This document shows, in pieces, positions 40,407 through 49,633 of a stretch of 64,000 nucleotides of DNA. The stretch lies in contig JBCCHV010000021.1 in NCBI GenBank assembly GCA_039028635.1, positions 28,987-92,986 of the forward strand. The letters run 5' to 3'. The notes below the pieces were generated by a model. That model ran no database searches and was not told the origin of the DNA. It was given only the letters and a program-made list of their open reading frames with translations. Made by a program: the position numbers and the translations under genes. This stretch comes from Acidobacteriota bacterium. GTDB taxonomy: Bacteria; Acidobacteriota; Thermoanaerobaculia; Multivoradales; JBCCEF01. Within the stretch, counting starts at the first letter, position 1; each line of letters starts with the position of its first letter.

Positions 40407-41900
40407 ATGAGCGCTCCCCTGTCCGCCTCTCGGGTTCTCGTCGTCGGTGCCGGCCTGGGCGGAATCTCCGCTGCCGTCTCGCTCGCCCAGGAGGGCTATG
40501 GCGTCACCCTGGTCGACAAGAACGACTGGCTCGGCGGCAAGCTCAGTGAGCTGCGTACCGATGGCTACGTCTTCGACCTCGGGCCCTCGATCCTGACCTT
40601 GCCGCAGTTCTTCGAGCGCCTTTTCGAGCGCTCCGGAAAGCGGATGGCGGACTACATCCCGATCGTCCCGGTGCGGCCCCACTGGCGCTGCTTCTTCGAG
40701 GATGGCGTCACCGTCGACCTGCACCCGGAGCGCCAGGCGATGGAGGCGGAGCTGCGCAAGGTCGGTGAGCCGGCCGAGACCTTCTGGCGTTTTCTCGACT
40801 ATTCGGCGGGCCTCTACGACCTCACCGCCGAAGGTTATTTCGAGCAGGGGCTCGACTCGGCGGCGGACTTTCGCGAGTTCTACGGTCTGCTGAGGTTTCC
40901 GGGCTTCGACCTGCTGCGCAGCATGCATCAGGGCGTGCGGCGCCACCTCCGGACCCGCAAGATGCGGGACATCATGGATTTCTTCATCAAGTATGTCGGC
41001 TCCTCGGCATTGCGCGCGCCGGCATTCATGAACGCGATGCCGACCATCCAGTTCCGCTACGACCTCTGGTATGCCGAGGGCGGCATGTACAACATCGCCC
41101 GCGGTCTCGGCCGATTGCTCGACGAGCTCGGGGTCGAGGTTCGCCTGGGAGTCGATGTCGAGCGCCTCGAGAAGGCCGGCGGGCGGGTGACCGGCGCCCT
41201 GACGCGCAGCGGTGAGCGCCTGGCGGCGGACATCGTGGTCTCCAATCTGGAGGTGGTGCCGACCTATCGCCACCTGCTGGGGGAGGGGCCGGAGTTCCTG
41301 CGTGGCCTGCGTCGCCTAGAGCCGTCGTGCTCCGGCCTGGTGATCGATCTCGGCCTCGACCGGCGCTACTCGCAGCTTGCCCACCACAACTTCTTCTTCT
41401 CCCGCGACCAGGCCAAGCATTTCAAGACCGTCTTCCGGAAAAAGCAGCTACCCGCCGATCCGACCATCTATCTGGTCGCCGCGGCGCGCAGCGACGATTC
41501 GGTGGCGCCGCCGGGCTGTGACAGCCTCAAGATCCTGCCGCACATTCCGCACCTCGACGCCGAGCGCTCCCTGTCGCGAGACGACTACCTGGCCTATAAG
41601 GACGTCATTCTCGAAAAGCTCGAGCGCATGGGGCTCGAGGACCTGCGCCGTCACGTCGTCGTCGAGCACGTCTTGACTCCCCTCGACATCGAAGAGCGCT
41701 ATCGCTCGAATCGAGGCTCCATCTATGGGGTGGTCGCCGACCGCTTCAAGAACCTCGGCTTCAAGGCGCCGAAACAGAGCGAGCGCTACGAGAACCTGTT
41801 CTTCGTCGGCGGCTCGGTGAACCCCGGCGGCGGCATGCCGATGGTGACCCTGTGCGGCCAGAACGTCGCCCGCAAGGTGGTCGAGTTCGACCAGCAGTAG
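40407..41900 (+). CDS. CrtI-family carotenoid desaturase/oxidase (CrtN/CrtP-like)
   Basis: A 497-residue FAD enzyme. The N-terminus has the dinucleotide-binding motif VLVVGAGLGGISAAVSLAQEG and the C-terminus the carotenoid-desaturase signature around LFFVGGSVNPGGGMPMV. It resembles the C30 (diapophytoene/diaponeurosporene) branch rather than plant-type desaturases. Together with the convergent operon at 41934-49447 it would give the two CrtI-type steps of a staphyloxanthin-like route: desaturation and terminal methyl oxidation. Which of the two enzymes does which step cannot be read from sequence alone. The ATG at 40407 has a weak ribosome site. Confidence 0.85.
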   Translation: MSAPLSASRVLVVGAGLGGISAAVSLAQEGYGVTLVDKNDWLGGKLSELRTDGYVFDLGPSILTLPQFFERLFERSGKRMADYIPIVPVRPHWRCFFEDGVTVDLHPERQAMEAELRKVGEPAETFWRFLDYSAGLYDLTAEGYFEQGLDSAADFREFYGLLRFPGFDLLRSMHQGVRRHLRTRKMRDIMDFFIKYVGSSALRAPAFMNAMPTIQFRYDLWYAEGGMYNIARGLGRLLDELGVEVRLGVDVERLEKAGGRVTGALTRSGERLAADIVVSNLEVVPTYRHLLGEGPEFLRGLRRLEPSCSGLVIDLGLDRRYSQLAHHNFFFSRDQAKHFKTVFRKKQLPADPTIYLVAAARSDDSVAPPGCDSLKILPHIPHLDAERSLSRDDYLAYKDVILEKLERMGLEDLRRHVVVEHVLTPLDIEERYRSNRGSIYGVVADRFKNLGFKAPKQSERYENLFFVGGSVNPGGGMPMVTLCGQNVARKVVEFDQQ

Positions 41901-41933
41901 GCGGTTCGCAGCCGTCCTGCCCGGGCCGCGACC

Positions 41934-42395
41934 TCAGCGCAGCTCAAGGGCCATGGTGGCGTCGCCGGTGAGGTCGAAACGCGCCGCGGACCAGGACGGC
42001 GGTCCGAAGCTGCCGCGAGCATCGTTCGAGAAGCCGTAGGGCTCGCTGGGGATGCCGAAGGCGCCGCGATCGAGCTCGTCATCGCGGTCGACGTCGAGGT
42101 AGACCTTGATCCCATAGGCGCCCGGAGGGAGCTCCACGCTCCACTCGGCGGTCGGTCCCTCGACCTCCCTGCGGAAGGCGCGGTGCGGCGGCCCGGAGCC
42201 TTCGAAGCTGGCCGCATCGGCGTAGATCGCCACCACCAGCCGCCCGCGCTCTTGCTGCCAGCCGGCGAAGCGCAGGTGCAGCTCCAGCGTGGAGTCGGTG
42301 GCGGCGCCGGCGGCTGGCTCCGGCACCGGTGCGGTGGCGCAGCCCAAGGCCAAGGCGAGGCTGCCGGCGAAGGTGGCGAGAAGCCCGAGGTTCAC
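41934..42395 (-). CDS. DUF2141 lipoprotein
   Basis: A 153-residue lipoprotein with a short signal ending in LALGC (Cys19), then a beta-sandwich DUF2141 domain: LHLRFAGWQQERGRLVVAIYAD, then ELPPGAYGIKVYLDVDRDDELD and a GIPSEPYGFSNDARG segment that is a hallmark of the family. The function is unknown; related genes are often found near carotenoid or lipid genes. It is last in the carotenoid operon and its GTG start overlaps the permease stop (GTGA). Confidence 0.85.
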   Translation of the reverse strand: MNLGLLATFAGSLALALGCATAPVPEPAAGAATDSTLELHLRFAGWQQERGRLVVAIYADAASFEGSGPPHRAFRREVEGPTAEWSVELPPGAYGIKVYLDVDRDDELDRGAFGIPSEPYGFSNDARGSFGPPSWSAARFDLTGDATMALELR

Positions 42396-43513
42396 GTCTG
42401 CAGCCCTCCGCGCCGCAGCCAGCGATGGGCGATCAACGCCGCGGCGGCGAAGAAAGCCGTCGCCGCAGCGGTGAGGCCGGCGAGCTGCGGCCACAGCTCG
42501 AGCAGCGGTCGCTCGTACCAGAAGATCTTCTGGTAGGCGGTCAGTGCCCAGTGGTTGAAGGTCAGACGACCGACCGCCTGGAGCGGCTCGGGCATCAGGA
42601 AGGCGGGGAAGAGGTTCCCACCGAGGGCGCAGAGGGTGAGGATCACGACCACCGTGATGCCGCTCAGTTGGGCGCGAGTCCGGCACAACGAGCAGAGCAG
42701 CAGACCGAAGGCGGCGGCCGCCGCGGCGGCCGCCACGGTGGTGACCGCGAAGCCGCCCACGGCGCGGGGCGTGAACAGATCGAGGCCGAAGAAGAGGGCG
42801 GCCCAGAGGAACATCAGAGCCACCTGGGCGGCTCCCAAGGCGGTCAGGAAGATCCAGTGGCCGGCGAGCAGGCGGACCAGGCCGATGCGCGCCGCCATCA
42901 GCCGACTGAGGACGCCGCTGTCGCGCTCGTCGAGGAGGATCGAGCTACGGCCGGCGGCGGCGAGCATCAGGAACATGACTCCCAGGCCGGCGGCGAAGAA
43001 GGCGATCGATGGACGCTTGCCGGTCCGGCCGAGGGCGTCGACGACGCGCAGCGGGACGACCTCGCCGGTCACCCCGAAGCCCTCGGTGGCGACGGCGGCG
43101 GCGGCCGCCTGGACCAGGCCCTGGACGACGCCGCTGGCGAGCGGGTCGGAGCGGTCGGCGTGGATCTCGATGCTCGCCGCGGTGCCGAACGGGGTGAGCG
43201 AAGCGGGCAGGACCACCACCGCCGACGTCCGGCCTCGGCGCACGGCGTCGAGGGCCCTGGCGAGCCGCGTCTCCGGCCATCGCGTGGTTTGCAGCCGAGG
43301 CTGCTCGGCGAGGCGGCTGGCGATGGCGGCGGCGAACCCCTCGCCGCCGGCCACCACGGTGACCTCCACCGGTCGCTGGCTGTCCGGGTCCATGGCGGAG
43401 AAGACCGCGGCGAAGATCGAGAAGAAGGCGATCGGCAGGACGAAGGTCAACCCCAGGGCGACGCGGTCGCGCACCAGGGTCCACCAGCTGACCCGCAGGA
43501 TGGCCGTGATCAT
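42392..43513 (-). CDS. ABC-2 type transporter permease
   Basis: A 373-residue permease with one N-terminal membrane segment (about residues 20-40), a periplasmic domain of roughly 130 residues, and five more segments from 165 to 365. This is the ABC2_membrane_3/NatB-like layout used for export. The start lies over the stop of the ATPase gene (ATGA). Together they form an exporter in the carotenoid operon, perhaps moving a glycolipid-like carotenoid or a membrane lipid (inference). Confidence 0.88.
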   Translation of the reverse strand: MITAILRVSWWTLVRDRVALGLTFVLPIAFFSIFAAVFSAMDPDSQRPVEVTVVAGGEGFAAAIASRLAEQPRLQTTRWPETRLARALDAVRRGRTSAVVVLPASLTPFGTAASIEIHADRSDPLASGVVQGLVQAAAAAVATEGFGVTGEVVPLRVVDALGRTGKRPSIAFFAAGLGVMFLMLAAAGRSSILLDERDSGVLSRLMAARIGLVRLLAGHWIFLTALGAAQVALMFLWAALFFGLDLFTPRAVGGFAVTTVAAAAAAAAFGLLLCSLCRTRAQLSGITVVVILTLCALGGNLFPAFLMPEPLQAVGRLTFNHWALTAYQKIFWYERPLLELWPQLAGLTAAATAFFAAAALIAHRWLRRGGLQT

Positions 43514-44454
43514 TCCCGCAGCTCGCGGCCGGTGAGCTCGAGGAGAACGTCCTGCAGACCCGGTCGGCGGAGGTCGAGACTGAGGACCTCGGCCCCGGCG
43601 GCGGTGAGCTCGTGGAGCAGAGCCGGGAGCTCGGTGGCGACGTCGCCGAGAGCTGCCGAGAAGGCGCCGTCGGCGCGCGCCTCGAGGCCGGCCGGTAGCG
43701 CCCCTCGACCGCTGGTTGGAAGGCCGCCGAGCTGCAGCCGGAGCACCGCCCGGTCACCCACCGTTTGGCGCACCAGCTCGGCGATCGGGCCGGTGGCGAC
43801 GGCGCGGCCGGCGTCCATGATCACCAGGTGATCACAGACATTCTCGGCGTCGCCGAGCTCGTGGGAGCTGTGGAGCAGCGCCACGCCGTCGCGCCGGAGT
43901 TGCTCCAACATCGCGAAGATGCGTTCCCGGGCGTGCGGATCGACGCCCACCGTCGGCTCGTCGAGGAGCAGGACTCGTGGGCGGTGGAGGACGGCGCAGG
44001 CGATGTTCAAGCGGCGCTGCATGCCGCCCGAGTAGGTGCCGACGAGATGAGCGGCCCGCGACTCGAGGCCAGTCCAGTCCAGTGCCCAAGCGATCCGTCG
44101 CCGCAGCTCGGATCCACGGACACCGCTCAGGGTGCCGAAGGTGGCGAGATTTTCGACCGCGGTGAGCTGCGGATAAAGGGCCAGATCCTGCGGGACCCAG
44201 CCGAGCACGTCCGCCCGTGGACCTCGTACCGGCGAGCCGAGGACCTCGACGCTGCCGTCGTCGAGAGGTATCAGGCCGGCGATGGCCAGCATGCAGGTCG
44301 TCTTGCCGGCACCGTTGGGCCCCACCAGGCCGGTCCAGCGCCCGGCGCCGAGCGCCAGGTCGAGGCCGTCGAGGGCCCGGTGTTCGCCGTAGGCCTTGAC
44401 GGCGCTGCGCAGCTCGACCGCGCACTCTCCGGCAGCGGCGTCAGACCGCGGCAC
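43510..44454 (-). CDS. ABC transporter ATP-binding protein
   Basis: A 314-residue ATPase, with Walker A GPNGAGKT, Q-loop VPQDLALYPQ, signature YSGGMQRRL, Walker B VLLLDEPT and the H-loop His in LLHSSHE. The C-terminal ~80 residues form an extra domain of the CcmA/NatA type. The GTG at 44454, after GGAAGA, overlaps the glycosyltransferase gene by 14 bases. It pairs with the permease directly downstream. Confidence 0.92.
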   Translation of the reverse strand: MPRSDAAAGECAVELRSAVKAYGEHRALDGLDLALGAGRWTGLVGPNGAGKTTCMLAIAGLIPLDDGSVEVLGSPVRGPRADVLGWVPQDLALYPQLTAVENLATFGTLSGVRGSELRRRIAWALDWTGLESRAAHLVGTYSGGMQRRLNIACAVLHRPRVLLLDEPTVGVDPHARERIFAMLEQLRRDGVALLHSSHELGDAENVCDHLVIMDAGRAVATGPIAELVRQTVGDRAVLRLQLGGLPTSGRGALPAGLEARADGAFSAALGDVATELPALLHELTAAGAEVLSLDLRRPGLQDVLLELTGRELRE

Positions 44455-45586
44455 GCTTCTTCCAGCCGATCCGGCGGCCGGTGCGCCGCCGCCACCAGGC
44501 GAACCACTGGATGGCGACCAGGGCGCTGACGCCGAGCGGGTGAAGCACCGCGCCGAGCCACGATTGGCGAAACCGCAGGGCCAGGAGCAAGCGCGCCGCG
44601 GGGCCGAGGAGGGCGGCGGTGAGGGCGGCGGCGAAGCTCGCCGTGGCGGGGGCGACGACGGCGGTGATCGCGAGCAGAGCCCACGGCAGCACCGCGCCGC
44701 CGAGGAGAAGGATGGTCCAGACCCAGATGGCGATCGGACCGGCCATGCCTTCGTGGGCATTCTTCGCCAGGCCCATCACCACCTCGCCGGCGCGCGAGTA
44801 CATACGGCAGGTGGCGAGGTGGGTGGCGTCGAAGAGATCGGTGCGCAGCCCGGCCCGGCGGAAGGTGCGGGGGAGCTGGATGCCGTCGTGAAAGCTCGCC
44901 CGGATGGCGCCGTGGCCGCCGGCTCGGCGGTAAGCGTCGCGGCGCGCCGCCATCAACTGTCCGCAGCCGGCGGCGAAGCCGGGGTTGCCCGACAGGCGCA
45001 TGCCGAGCAGCGGCAGGTAGCCGAGCAGAACGAAGTGGATCAGCGGGATGATCAGGCGCTCGGCGAAGCTCTCGGTGCGCTGCCGTGGGAAGCCGCTGGC
45101 GAGGTCCAGGCGCCGCTCCTCCATGAATCCTGCGATGCGCGCCGCGGCTTGCGGCGAGAGCTCGACGTCGGCGTCGACGAAGAGCAGAATCGGCGCCCGG
45201 GCGTGATCGGCGAGGGCCTGGCAGGCATGCTGTTTACCGGCCCAGCCGGGAGGTAGCGGTGGCGCCTCGAGCAGCCGGACGCGGGCGTCGGCGGAGGCCA
45301 TCCGCTGGACGATCTCAGCAGTCCGGTCGCTCGAGTGATCGTCCATCACCAGCACTTCGACCGCTGTGCCGCGGCTCGCCAGGGCCGAGCCGACGGCGGC
45401 TTCGATGACCGCTTCCTCGTCGCGCGCCGGGATCAGGATCGAGACCCGGGGCGCCTCGTCGTCGGTGGGACGGTCGGCAACCGCTCGCGGCGGCCGATAG
45501 AGCAGGAGATTGAACAAAGCCAGGCCGAACGGGTTGGCCGCCAGCACGAGGGCGATCACGGCGAGGACGAGGAGGAGGCCGCTCAT
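44441..45586 (-). CDS. Membrane-bound family 2 glycosyltransferase, CrtQ-like
   Basis: A 381-residue GT-A glycosyltransferase with an N-terminal membrane helix and three or four C-terminal ones. Catalytic motifs: VSILIPARDEE, VMDDHSSDRT, the metal-binding DADVEL, and the later FHDGIQLPRTFRRAG acceptor loop. This topology matches CrtQ, which adds glucose to the C30 carotenoid acid in staphyloxanthin synthesis; hopanoid and other lipid glycosyltransferases are alternatives. Its start overlaps the acyltransferase stop (ATGA), as CrtO and CrtQ functions would be expected to go together. Confidence 0.82.
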   Translation of the reverse strand: MSGLLLVLAVIALVLAANPFGLALFNLLLYRPPRAVADRPTDDEAPRVSILIPARDEEAVIEAAVGSALASRGTAVEVLVMDDHSSDRTAEIVQRMASADARVRLLEAPPLPPGWAGKQHACQALADHARAPILLFVDADVELSPQAAARIAGFMEERRLDLASGFPRQRTESFAERLIIPLIHFVLLGYLPLLGMRLSGNPGFAAGCGQLMAARRDAYRRAGGHGAIRASFHDGIQLPRTFRRAGLRTDLFDATHLATCRMYSRAGEVVMGLAKNAHEGMAGPIAIWVWTILLLGGAVLPWALLAITAVVAPATASFAAALTAALLGPAARLLLALRFRQSWLGAVLHPLGVSALVAIQWFAWWRRRTGRRIGWKKRAAV

Positions 45587-46395
45587 TGGCCTCGCCGATC
45601 CTGGCCGTGGCTGGCGTCGAAGGTCTCTCCGCGCATCGTCGCCTTGGCGCGGCGCCAGGCGTCGTAGACGCCGCCGATGCCGGTGCGACCTTCGACCAGG
45701 GAGTCGAACAGCGCCGGCTGGCGCTCCTGAGCGACGCCGGCGAGCCGGTCCATGGTCTCCTGGAGGGCCTTTTCGAGCCGTTGGTTCCAGCTCTCGACGC
45801 TGCTCTCCCGGGAGCTGCCGTCGAGGGCGATCGGGGTGCCGAAACAGGACAGCGCTTCGGGGCGCCGTTCGTTCCAGAACGGGTACTCGACCGCGAGCGG
45901 CACGACCAGACCGGTATCGAGGCGACGCACCAGGTGGGCGAGGCCGGGGCGTAGCTCGACGGGGCGCCGTCGCGGATCGCTGAACTCGCCCTGGGCGGTG
46001 ATCCAGAGGGTGGCGTCGGGCATTTCCAGGATGCCGCGACAGGTGCGCAGGAAGTCGGCGGCGCCGCGGCGGCTCGTGGTCTCGATGCCGAAGGCGCCGA
46101 GCCGCTGGAAGAATCCGTACTGCTCGAGGGCCGCGGCCTCGAAGGGGCCGAACATGCGGCGCTTCGGCAGGACCAGTCGGGCGAGGAGGAGGAAGTGAAT
46201 CGGATCCCACCAGGAGGGATGGTTCGAGTAGACCAGAATCGGTCCCTGGCGATCCTCCGGCGGCCGCCCCGAACGGCAGACCCGAACAGCGTCGAAATTC
46301 TTCGCGAAGTAGCGCCGCAACCAGAGCTCGAAGAAGCGCGCCAGGCGCGGCGAGTAGCGCTCGACGACGGCCGGCGTGGGGTGGTCGGAGGTCAT
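45583..46395 (-). CDS. PlsC-family acyltransferase, possibly CrtO-like role
   Basis: A 270-residue acyltransferase of the 1-acyl-glycerol-3-phosphate type, with the HX4D catalytic motif in NHPSWWDP and the later TLWITAQGEFSD segment that corresponds to the EGTR-type block. In a pathway with an aldehyde dehydrogenase and a glycosyltransferase it could esterify the sugar of a carotenoid, the job done by CrtO in Staphylococcus (which is a different family). Ordinary phospholipid acylation cannot be excluded. Overlaps both neighbours by four bases. Confidence 0.8.
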   Translation of the reverse strand: MTSDHPTPAVVERYSPRLARFFELWLRRYFAKNFDAVRVCRSGRPPEDRQGPILVYSNHPSWWDPIHFLLLARLVLPKRRMFGPFEAAALEQYGFFQRLGAFGIETTSRRGAADFLRTCRGILEMPDATLWITAQGEFSDPRRRPVELRPGLAHLVRRLDTGLVVPLAVEYPFWNERRPEALSCFGTPIALDGSSRESSVESWNQRLEKALQETMDRLAGVAQERQPALFDSLVEGRTGIGGVYDAWRRAKATMRGETFDASHGQDRRGQ

Positions 46396-47894
46396 CGCTC
46401 TCTCCGCTGGCGCTGGCGACCGGCGACGGCCAGCCGGCGCAGCGCGGCGAGGCGCTGCCGCAGGCCGGACCCGTGGAGCAGCTGAACGAAGGACTGGAAG
46501 AGAGGAGCGTCGCGGTCATCGACCGGATCGTAGTGCGGGCGCCAGCGGCCCCGGCGCTCGATCAGCGTCTTGATCACGGTCATCTCGAGCAGACCTTCGG
46601 GTCCACGGGTGGTGCCGAAGCCACTGGCGCCGCGACCCCCGAAGGGCGCACGCGGATCGGCCGTCGGGACGATCAGGTCGTTGACCACCGCCACGCCGGT
46701 ATCCATGCGACGGGCCAGCGCGCGGGCCGCCTTTGGCGGTCCGAAGACGCTGACCCCGAGGCGCAGGGCGCCGGCGGCGACCCGCGCCAGGGCTTCTTCC
46801 GGATCCCGGATCGGCAACAGGGCAGCGGCCGGCGCCGGGATCTCCGCCAGTCGATCGGCGAGCTCCTCGGCGACGTTGGCGAGCACTACCGGATGACATC
46901 CCTGGGTCGACGGTCGCCGACCGGCGACCAGCACCGCGCCTTGCGAGACGGCCTCCGCGACCGCCTGGTCGAGGGCTTGGCGGGTCGCTGCCGGCAGCCG
47001 CGGGGGTGGCCTGAGGTCGAGCTGACGGGCGAGCTCCGCCGCCAGCTCCGTGCTGACTTCTTCCGCCACCAGCAGACGCCTGGGAGCGATGCAGGTGAAG
47101 CCGCCATTGAGGGTCATGGCGAAGGCGATGGCGCGCGCCGCCTGGGCGAGATCGGCACCGTTCATGACCACCGCTGCATCGCAGCCGGAAAGCTCCATCA
47201 CCGCCGGCGTCGCGGTGGGGGCGAGCTGTTCCAGCACCCTCAGACCGGTCTGGCGGGAGCCCGTCAGCACGACCTTGTCGACGCCTTCGGCGAGCACCGC
47301 TTCCGCCACCTCGACGGACTCCGGCAGCACCTGGAGAACCTCTGGAGGCAGGCCGCTGGCGGCGAGGTCGTCGGCCAACGCCTGCATCGCCGGGAGACCG
47401 CCGCGGCCCGGCTTCACCAGCACCGCATTGCCCGCCACCAAGGCCTGAAGGAGCTGGACGCCGGCGAGCAGGATCGGATAGTTCGAGGGGGCGATGACGA
47501 GGACCACGCCGTGGGGCTCGCGGCGCACCTCGAGGGCGCTACCGAAGAGCCAGGCCGGCCGGCCGCGGCGGCCCGGTCGCCGCGGCGCCAGCAGCGAGGC
47601 CGCCTGGCGTTCGAGAAAGCGGCAGGCGTCGAGCAGCGGCAGCACTTCGGCGGTCAAGGTCTCGGCTGCGCTCGAACGCCAGGGCAGGTCGGCGGTGCGG
47701 GCGAGGTCGAGCGGCTCGTCCCCCAGGCGCCGACGCAGGCGAGCGATGACCCGTAGCCGTTGACGGACGCTGCGCGCCGCCCAGCCATCGGCGGCCCGGC
47801 GAGCGGCTTCCAGCGAGCGCTGGGCCAGGGACTGCGCCGAGTCGCTGAGCCCACCCGGGGTCATGATGTCGGTGGCGCCACGCCAGCGGGTCAA
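46392..47894 (-). CDS. Aldehyde dehydrogenase, carotenoid aldehyde-oxidising type
   Basis: About 500 residues from a TTG at 47894 that overlaps the upstream stop (TTGA); an ATG at 47864 would drop 10 residues. It has the ALDH superfamily centre: IAPSNYPILLAG, KPGRGGLPAMQ, VMELSGCDAAVV (general base Glu) and GGFTCIAPRRLLV (catalytic Cys), and the late FGGRGASGFGTTRGPEG block. Between two CrtI-type enzymes and a glycosyltransferase the likely task is oxidation of a diapocarotenoid aldehyde to the acid, as by AldH in staphyloxanthin synthesis (inference). Confidence 0.85.
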   Translation of the reverse strand: MTRWRGATDIMTPGGLSDSAQSLAQRSLEAARRAADGWAARSVRQRLRVIARLRRRLGDEPLDLARTADLPWRSSAAETLTAEVLPLLDACRFLERQAASLLAPRRPGRRGRPAWLFGSALEVRREPHGVVLVIAPSNYPILLAGVQLLQALVAGNAVLVKPGRGGLPAMQALADDLAASGLPPEVLQVLPESVEVAEAVLAEGVDKVVLTGSRQTGLRVLEQLAPTATPAVMELSGCDAAVVMNGADLAQAARAIAFAMTLNGGFTCIAPRRLLVAEEVSTELAAELARQLDLRPPPRLPAATRQALDQAVAEAVSQGAVLVAGRRPSTQGCHPVVLANVAEELADRLAEIPAPAAALLPIRDPEEALARVAAGALRLGVSVFGPPKAARALARRMDTGVAVVNDLIVPTADPRAPFGGRGASGFGTTRGPEGLLEMTVIKTLIERRGRWRPHYDPVDDRDAPLFQSFVQLLHGSGLRQRLAALRRLAVAGRQRQRRER

Positions 47895-49447
47895 GCGCCG
47901 CCCACCGAATGGAACAGCGGCTCCGGCGGTGGCTCGACCTGCTCCGTCCAGTCGACCGGCGCTCCCAGATCCTCGGCCATCAAGCGAGTGGTGATCTTGG
48001 CGGACTCGTAGATCACCGGCAGCCCGCTTCCCGGATGGGTCGCACCACCGACCAGGAACACCCCGTCGAGCTCTTCGAAGCGATTCTGAGGCCGCAGGTG
48101 GAGGAGCTGGCCCACCGTATGGGCGAGGCTGAAGGTCGAGCCGAGGTGAATGTTGAGGTCGGTCTCCCAGGTCAAGGGGGTGACGATTTTCTCGAAGCGG
48201 ATGCGCTTCTCGATGTCGTCGATCCCAATGTCCTGGAGCTTGGCCATCATCTTGGTGCGAAAAGGCTCGAGATCCCTTCGCCAGTCGATTCCTTCGGTGC
48301 GATGCGGCACCGGAACTAGGACGTAGAGGGAAGTGCAGCCCTCCGGCGCCATCGTCGGGTCGGTGACCACCGGATTGCAAATATAGAACGAGGGATCCTC
48401 GGAGAGGCGGCGATCGTTTTCGATGTCCGCCAGGTTCCGGCGATAGTCCTCGGCGAGATGAATCGAATGATGCGGCAGATCCACCTCGCCTTCGAGACCG
48501 AGGTACATCATGAAGGTCGAGCAGGAGTACTTCTTGCGCTCGAGCTTCTGATCGCTCCAGCGGCGCCGCAAGTGGTTCGGCACCAGGCGTCGGACGGCGT
48601 GGGCGAAGTCGGCGTTGATCACCAGCGCGTCACAGGGCAGAGAGCCGCGGTCGGTCTCGACCGCCTTCACCCGCCGGCCATCGAGGTCGAGGCCGGTCAC
48701 CGTCGTTCCCAGCCGCAGGTCGACGCCCATGGCGACGGCGAGGTCCGCCATCACCTGGGAGAGGGCGCCGCAGCCGCCGCGGGGGTGGTAGATGCCGTAC
48801 TCGTACTCCATGAACGACAGGATGGTGAACAGGCTCGGACACTTGAAGGGCGACATGCCGAGGTACTTGCTCTGGAACGAGAAGGCGAGACGAATGCGGG
48901 GATCCTCGAAGTAATTGCGCAGGTCGGCGTCGACGCTCGCCCAGGGACGCATCACCGTCAGCAGATCCCAGAGAGGAATCCGCAGCAGGTCGCGGGCGCT
49001 CGAGAACGGTTGCTGCAGGATCGGCGTCGCTTTGCTCAGCTTGCGTCGGTTGTCGGCCAGAAAACGCTTGAAGGAAGCGGCGTCCTGCGGCGCGATGCGA
49101 GCGATTCGTCGCACCATCTCGTCCGGGTCCGGGGTGACGTCGAGGGAGGTATCGCCGCCGAAGACGAGGCGGTAGTGGGGGTCCACCCGCAGGAGGTCGA
49201 TGGTGTCGTCGAGGCGCAGGCCGCAGAGCCGGAAGAGGGAGCGCAGGGCTTCGGGGTAGAGGAAGAAGGTCGGACCGAGGTCGAAGCGAAAGCCGTCTTG
49301 CTCGAAGGTCGACGTTCGTCCGCCGACTCGGTCGCGGGTTTCGACCAGAGTGACCCGCAGTCCGGCACTGGCGGCCAGCATGGCGGCCCCCAGGCCCCCC
49401 GGGCCGGCACCGACAATCACGACATGGGCATCGGAAGTCTGCATCAT
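47891..49447 (-). CDS. CrtI-family carotenoid desaturase/oxidase
   Basis: A 518-residue FAD enzyme; ATG with GAAGGAAG upstream. Binding motif VVIVGAGPGGLGAAMLAASAG, then ETRDRVGGRTSTFEQDGFRFDLGP, and the C-terminal signature GVFLVGGATHPGSGLPVIYES, as in phytoene and diapophytoene desaturases. It heads a seven-gene minus-strand operon in which every junction overlaps. No squalene/phytoene synthase gene is in the window, so the backbone must be made elsewhere. Together with the protein at 40407 it would provide both CrtN- and CrtP-type steps. Confidence 0.9.
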   Translation of the reverse strand: MMQTSDAHVVIVGAGPGGLGAAMLAASAGLRVTLVETRDRVGGRTSTFEQDGFRFDLGPTFFLYPEALRSLFRLCGLRLDDTIDLLRVDPHYRLVFGGDTSLDVTPDPDEMVRRIARIAPQDAASFKRFLADNRRKLSKATPILQQPFSSARDLLRIPLWDLLTVMRPWASVDADLRNYFEDPRIRLAFSFQSKYLGMSPFKCPSLFTILSFMEYEYGIYHPRGGCGALSQVMADLAVAMGVDLRLGTTVTGLDLDGRRVKAVETDRGSLPCDALVINADFAHAVRRLVPNHLRRRWSDQKLERKKYSCSTFMMYLGLEGEVDLPHHSIHLAEDYRRNLADIENDRRLSEDPSFYICNPVVTDPTMAPEGCTSLYVLVPVPHRTEGIDWRRDLEPFRTKMMAKLQDIGIDDIEKRIRFEKIVTPLTWETDLNIHLGSTFSLAHTVGQLLHLRPQNRFEELDGVFLVGGATHPGSGLPVIYESAKITTRLMAEDLGAPVDWTEQVEPPPEPLFHSVGGA

Positions 49448-49633
49448 AAGACTTCCTTCGCCAGCCCTGCGCCTCCGGTTGCAGGACAGCTCAAAAGAAG
49501 CCTGCCGGCGGGCAGGAGGTCGGTTTGCCGCTGGTGGTTGGGACGCCTGGTGTCGGCCCGGATCGGTCCAGCAGCAAGGGATGCCGGTCGCTCGGCGACC
49601 GGCGTCTGAGCCTCACGGTGCGGGCTGTCAGCG

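Noticed and set aside
42329..43831. Plus-strand frame of about 500 codons opposite the ABC permease
   Set aside because: It overlaps a permease with clear membrane segments; the translation is Glu/Gly/Arg-rich without motifs.
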